Shown in pieces: positions 63,316-64,000 of a stretch of DNA of 64,000 nt. The notes below the pieces were generated by a model that worked only from the letters and a program-made list of their open reading frames with translations, was not told where the DNA came from and searched no databases. Positions within the stretch are counted from its first letter, which is position 1; each line of letters opens with the position of its first letter. The translations under genes were made by a program, and so were the position numbers. The DNA is from an uncultured bacterium (GTDB taxonomy: Bacteria > Actinomycetota > Coriobacteriia > Coriobacteriales > Eggerthellaceae), in the NCBI GenBank assembly GCA_905215325.1, contig CAJMPP010000008.1:1-64000 (forward strand), in the 5' to 3' direction.

Positions 63316-63586
63316 CACAAGTTCATACACGAAATGCTTTGACGAGGATAGTAGAGACGAACCCATCTTCAAGCAAGCCGGCGGTAGCTGCGAGCCGGTG
63401 TTGGGCGGGCTCGAAAACCCCTCCGAGCAGTTCCGACGAACGCTCGGCCCCAGGCGAGGAACATTCGCGCAAGGCCGGTGCAAGTAATCTGAACCGGTGA
63501 CTCCGTTATGCGTCGCATATGCGTTCATGCGTATGCCTTCTCTTTTGAGGTCCTGGTGCAGGTTGCTTGCAGCAGGATTTTTTTGT
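63316..63586 (+). promoter_or_regulatory. Attenuator leader of ilvD, T-box-like
   Basis: Opening sequence GACGAGGATAGTAGAGAC (63341-63358) resembles the stem I base/AGUA region of T-box leaders, and GCGAGCCGGTGTTGGGCG (from 63390), enclosed by a CGAGCC/GGCTCG stem, resembles its distal arm. A second hairpin is at 63515-63536, and a terminator at 63554-63586 precedes the ribosome site. The canonical TGGNACCGCG is not found; CTGAACCGGTGACTCCG near 63490 is the nearest. Amino-acid-responsive attenuation fits ilvD, but the class is uncertain and no specifier is assigned. Confidence 0.5.
63554..63586 (+). terminator. Leader terminator before ilvD
   Basis: CCTGGTGCA (63554-63562) pairs with TGCAGCAGG (63570-63578) except one G-G mismatch, followed by A and seven T. 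It ends 35 bases before the ilvD start, so it must be bypassed for expression. Confidence 0.85.
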
Positions 63587-63621
63587 GCCCCACAAGGGCA
63601 GAAGAAGGAAGAAGGATCGGC

Positions 63622-64000
63622 ATGCAACTTCGCAGCGACGCCGTCAGATGCGGCATTCCGCGCGCCCCTCACCGCAGCCTGCTCAAGGCCGACGGCCTGA
63701 CCGATGAGGAGCTGAAGCGCCCGCTTGTCGCGGTGTTCAACTCCCGCAACGACATCATCCCCGGTCACAACAATCTCGATAAGATCTGCGAAGCCGTGAA
63801 GGCCGGCATCTACATGGCCGGCGGCGTGCCCTTCGAGATCTCCACCATCGGCGTGTGCGACGGCATCGCCATGAACCATGACGGCATGCATTACTCGCTC
63901 GTGTCGCGCGAGGCCATCGCCGACAGCTTCGAGTGCGCCGTCCAGGGCCACGCCTTCGACGCGGCCGTGTGCATCCCCAACTGCGACAAGATCGTCCCCG
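63622..64000 (+). CDS. ilvD: Dihydroxy-acid dehydratase IlvD (3' end outside window)
   Basis: Fe-S enzyme of valine, isoleucine and leucine synthesis, turning dihydroxy acids into keto acids. The first 126 residues are visible and open to the window edge: RAPHRSLLKADGLTDEEL, VFNSRNDIIPGHNNLDKIC, STIGVCDGIAMNHDGMHYSL and CIPNCDKIVP, with the cluster-binding Cys and Lys-containing motifs typical of the short (clostridial/archaeal-type) IlvD. The ATG at 63622 is preceded by AAGAAGGAAGAAGGATCGG. Expression is probably controlled by the leader terminator. Confidence 0.95.
   Translation, partial: MQLRSDAVRCGIPRAPHRSLLKADGLTDEELKRPLVAVFNSRNDIIPGHNNLDKICEAVKAGIYMAGGVPFEISTIGVCDGIAMNHDGMHYSLVSREAIADSFECAVQGHAFDAAVCIPNCDKIVP

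Larger units (their letters stand above)
63145..63621. other. Intergenic region holding the ilvD promoter and leader
   Basis: No protein gene supported. The left part is a spacer after the divergent gene; from 63282 it contains a promoter, a long structured leader and a terminator (listed separately). Confidence 0.6.

Noticed and set aside
63497..63700. Leader peptide frame starting at GTG 63497
   Set aside because: Overlaps the ilvD start in another frame and is not notably rich in Ile, Val or Leu codons; kept only as a weak alternative for attenuation.

Overview
The window looks like core chromosome of a GC-rich, low-GC-gap Gram-positive actinobacterium of the class Coriobacteriia, most likely Eggerthellaceae. 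This is an inference from protein content and style: a Tat-exported flavoprotein reductase paired with a multiheme cytochrome c next to a polytopic-membrane LuxR regulator, glyQ/glyS two-subunit glycyl-tRNA synthetase, pyruvate phosphate dikinase with its regulator, and a SepIVA-like/DUF177/L32/PlsX/RNase III/SMC/FtsY gene order. No rRNA, tRNA, CRISPR array, insertion sequence or prophage was recognised.

Layout. 1-10.3 kb: 3' part of mfd; a convergent pair (an alkyltransferase-like protein lacking the catalytic Cys, and an unusual VanZ-RDD-NAD(P)H-hydrate epimerase fusion); then rpe, a cysteine desulfurase, a PHP phosphatase and a Nif3-family protein. 10.4-28 kb: zinc-ribbon coiled-coil protein, rpmB (reverse), Asp23, FakA-like kinase, recG, rsmD, coaD, SepIVA-like protein, DUF177, rpmF, plsX, rnc, smc, ftsY, an MBL-fold hydrolase and ffh. 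28-39 kb: GNAT acetyltransferase, rpsP-khpA-rimM-trmD, lepB, glyQS, the PPDK regulator and ppdK. 39-44.3 kb: an accessory respiratory module (multiheme cytochrome c plus Tat flavoprotein, divergent LuxR regulator) and a single-chain double MarR regulator. 44.4-64 kb: dgt, azlCD, a double-zinc-ribbon membrane protein, thrS, trmB, yhdT-panF, a CPA2 antiporter, a patatin, trxA, a MATE exporter, trxB, prfA-prmC, a gamma-carbonic anhydrase-like protein and the start of ilvD behind a long attenuator-like leader.

How the genes fit together. Most are housekeeping: ribosome maturation and translation (rimM, trmD, rsmD, trmB, prmC, prfA, L28, L32, S16, three aminoacyl-tRNA synthetase genes), protein export (ffh, ftsY, lepB), chromosome maintenance (smc, recG, mfd), lipid precursor use (Asp23/FakA, plsX), CoA supply by salvage (panF plus coaD), and redox control (trxA, trxB). 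The flavoprotein/cytochrome pair is the clearest accessory metabolic function: electrons from the quinone pool could pass through the membrane-anchored cytochrome to an exported reductase of unknown substrate.

Items that stand out: the VanZ-RDD-NnrE fusion; an ATL-type protein with Leu at the catalytic Cys site; low-complexity insertions in three methyltransferases (TrmD, TrmB, PrmC); a near-identical element upstream of both trxA and trxB; clusters of the palindrome TGCATGCG in four promoter regions; a perfect 34-bp inverted repeat; and a T-box-like leader before ilvD. All functional links are inferred from sequence read by eye, without database searches.
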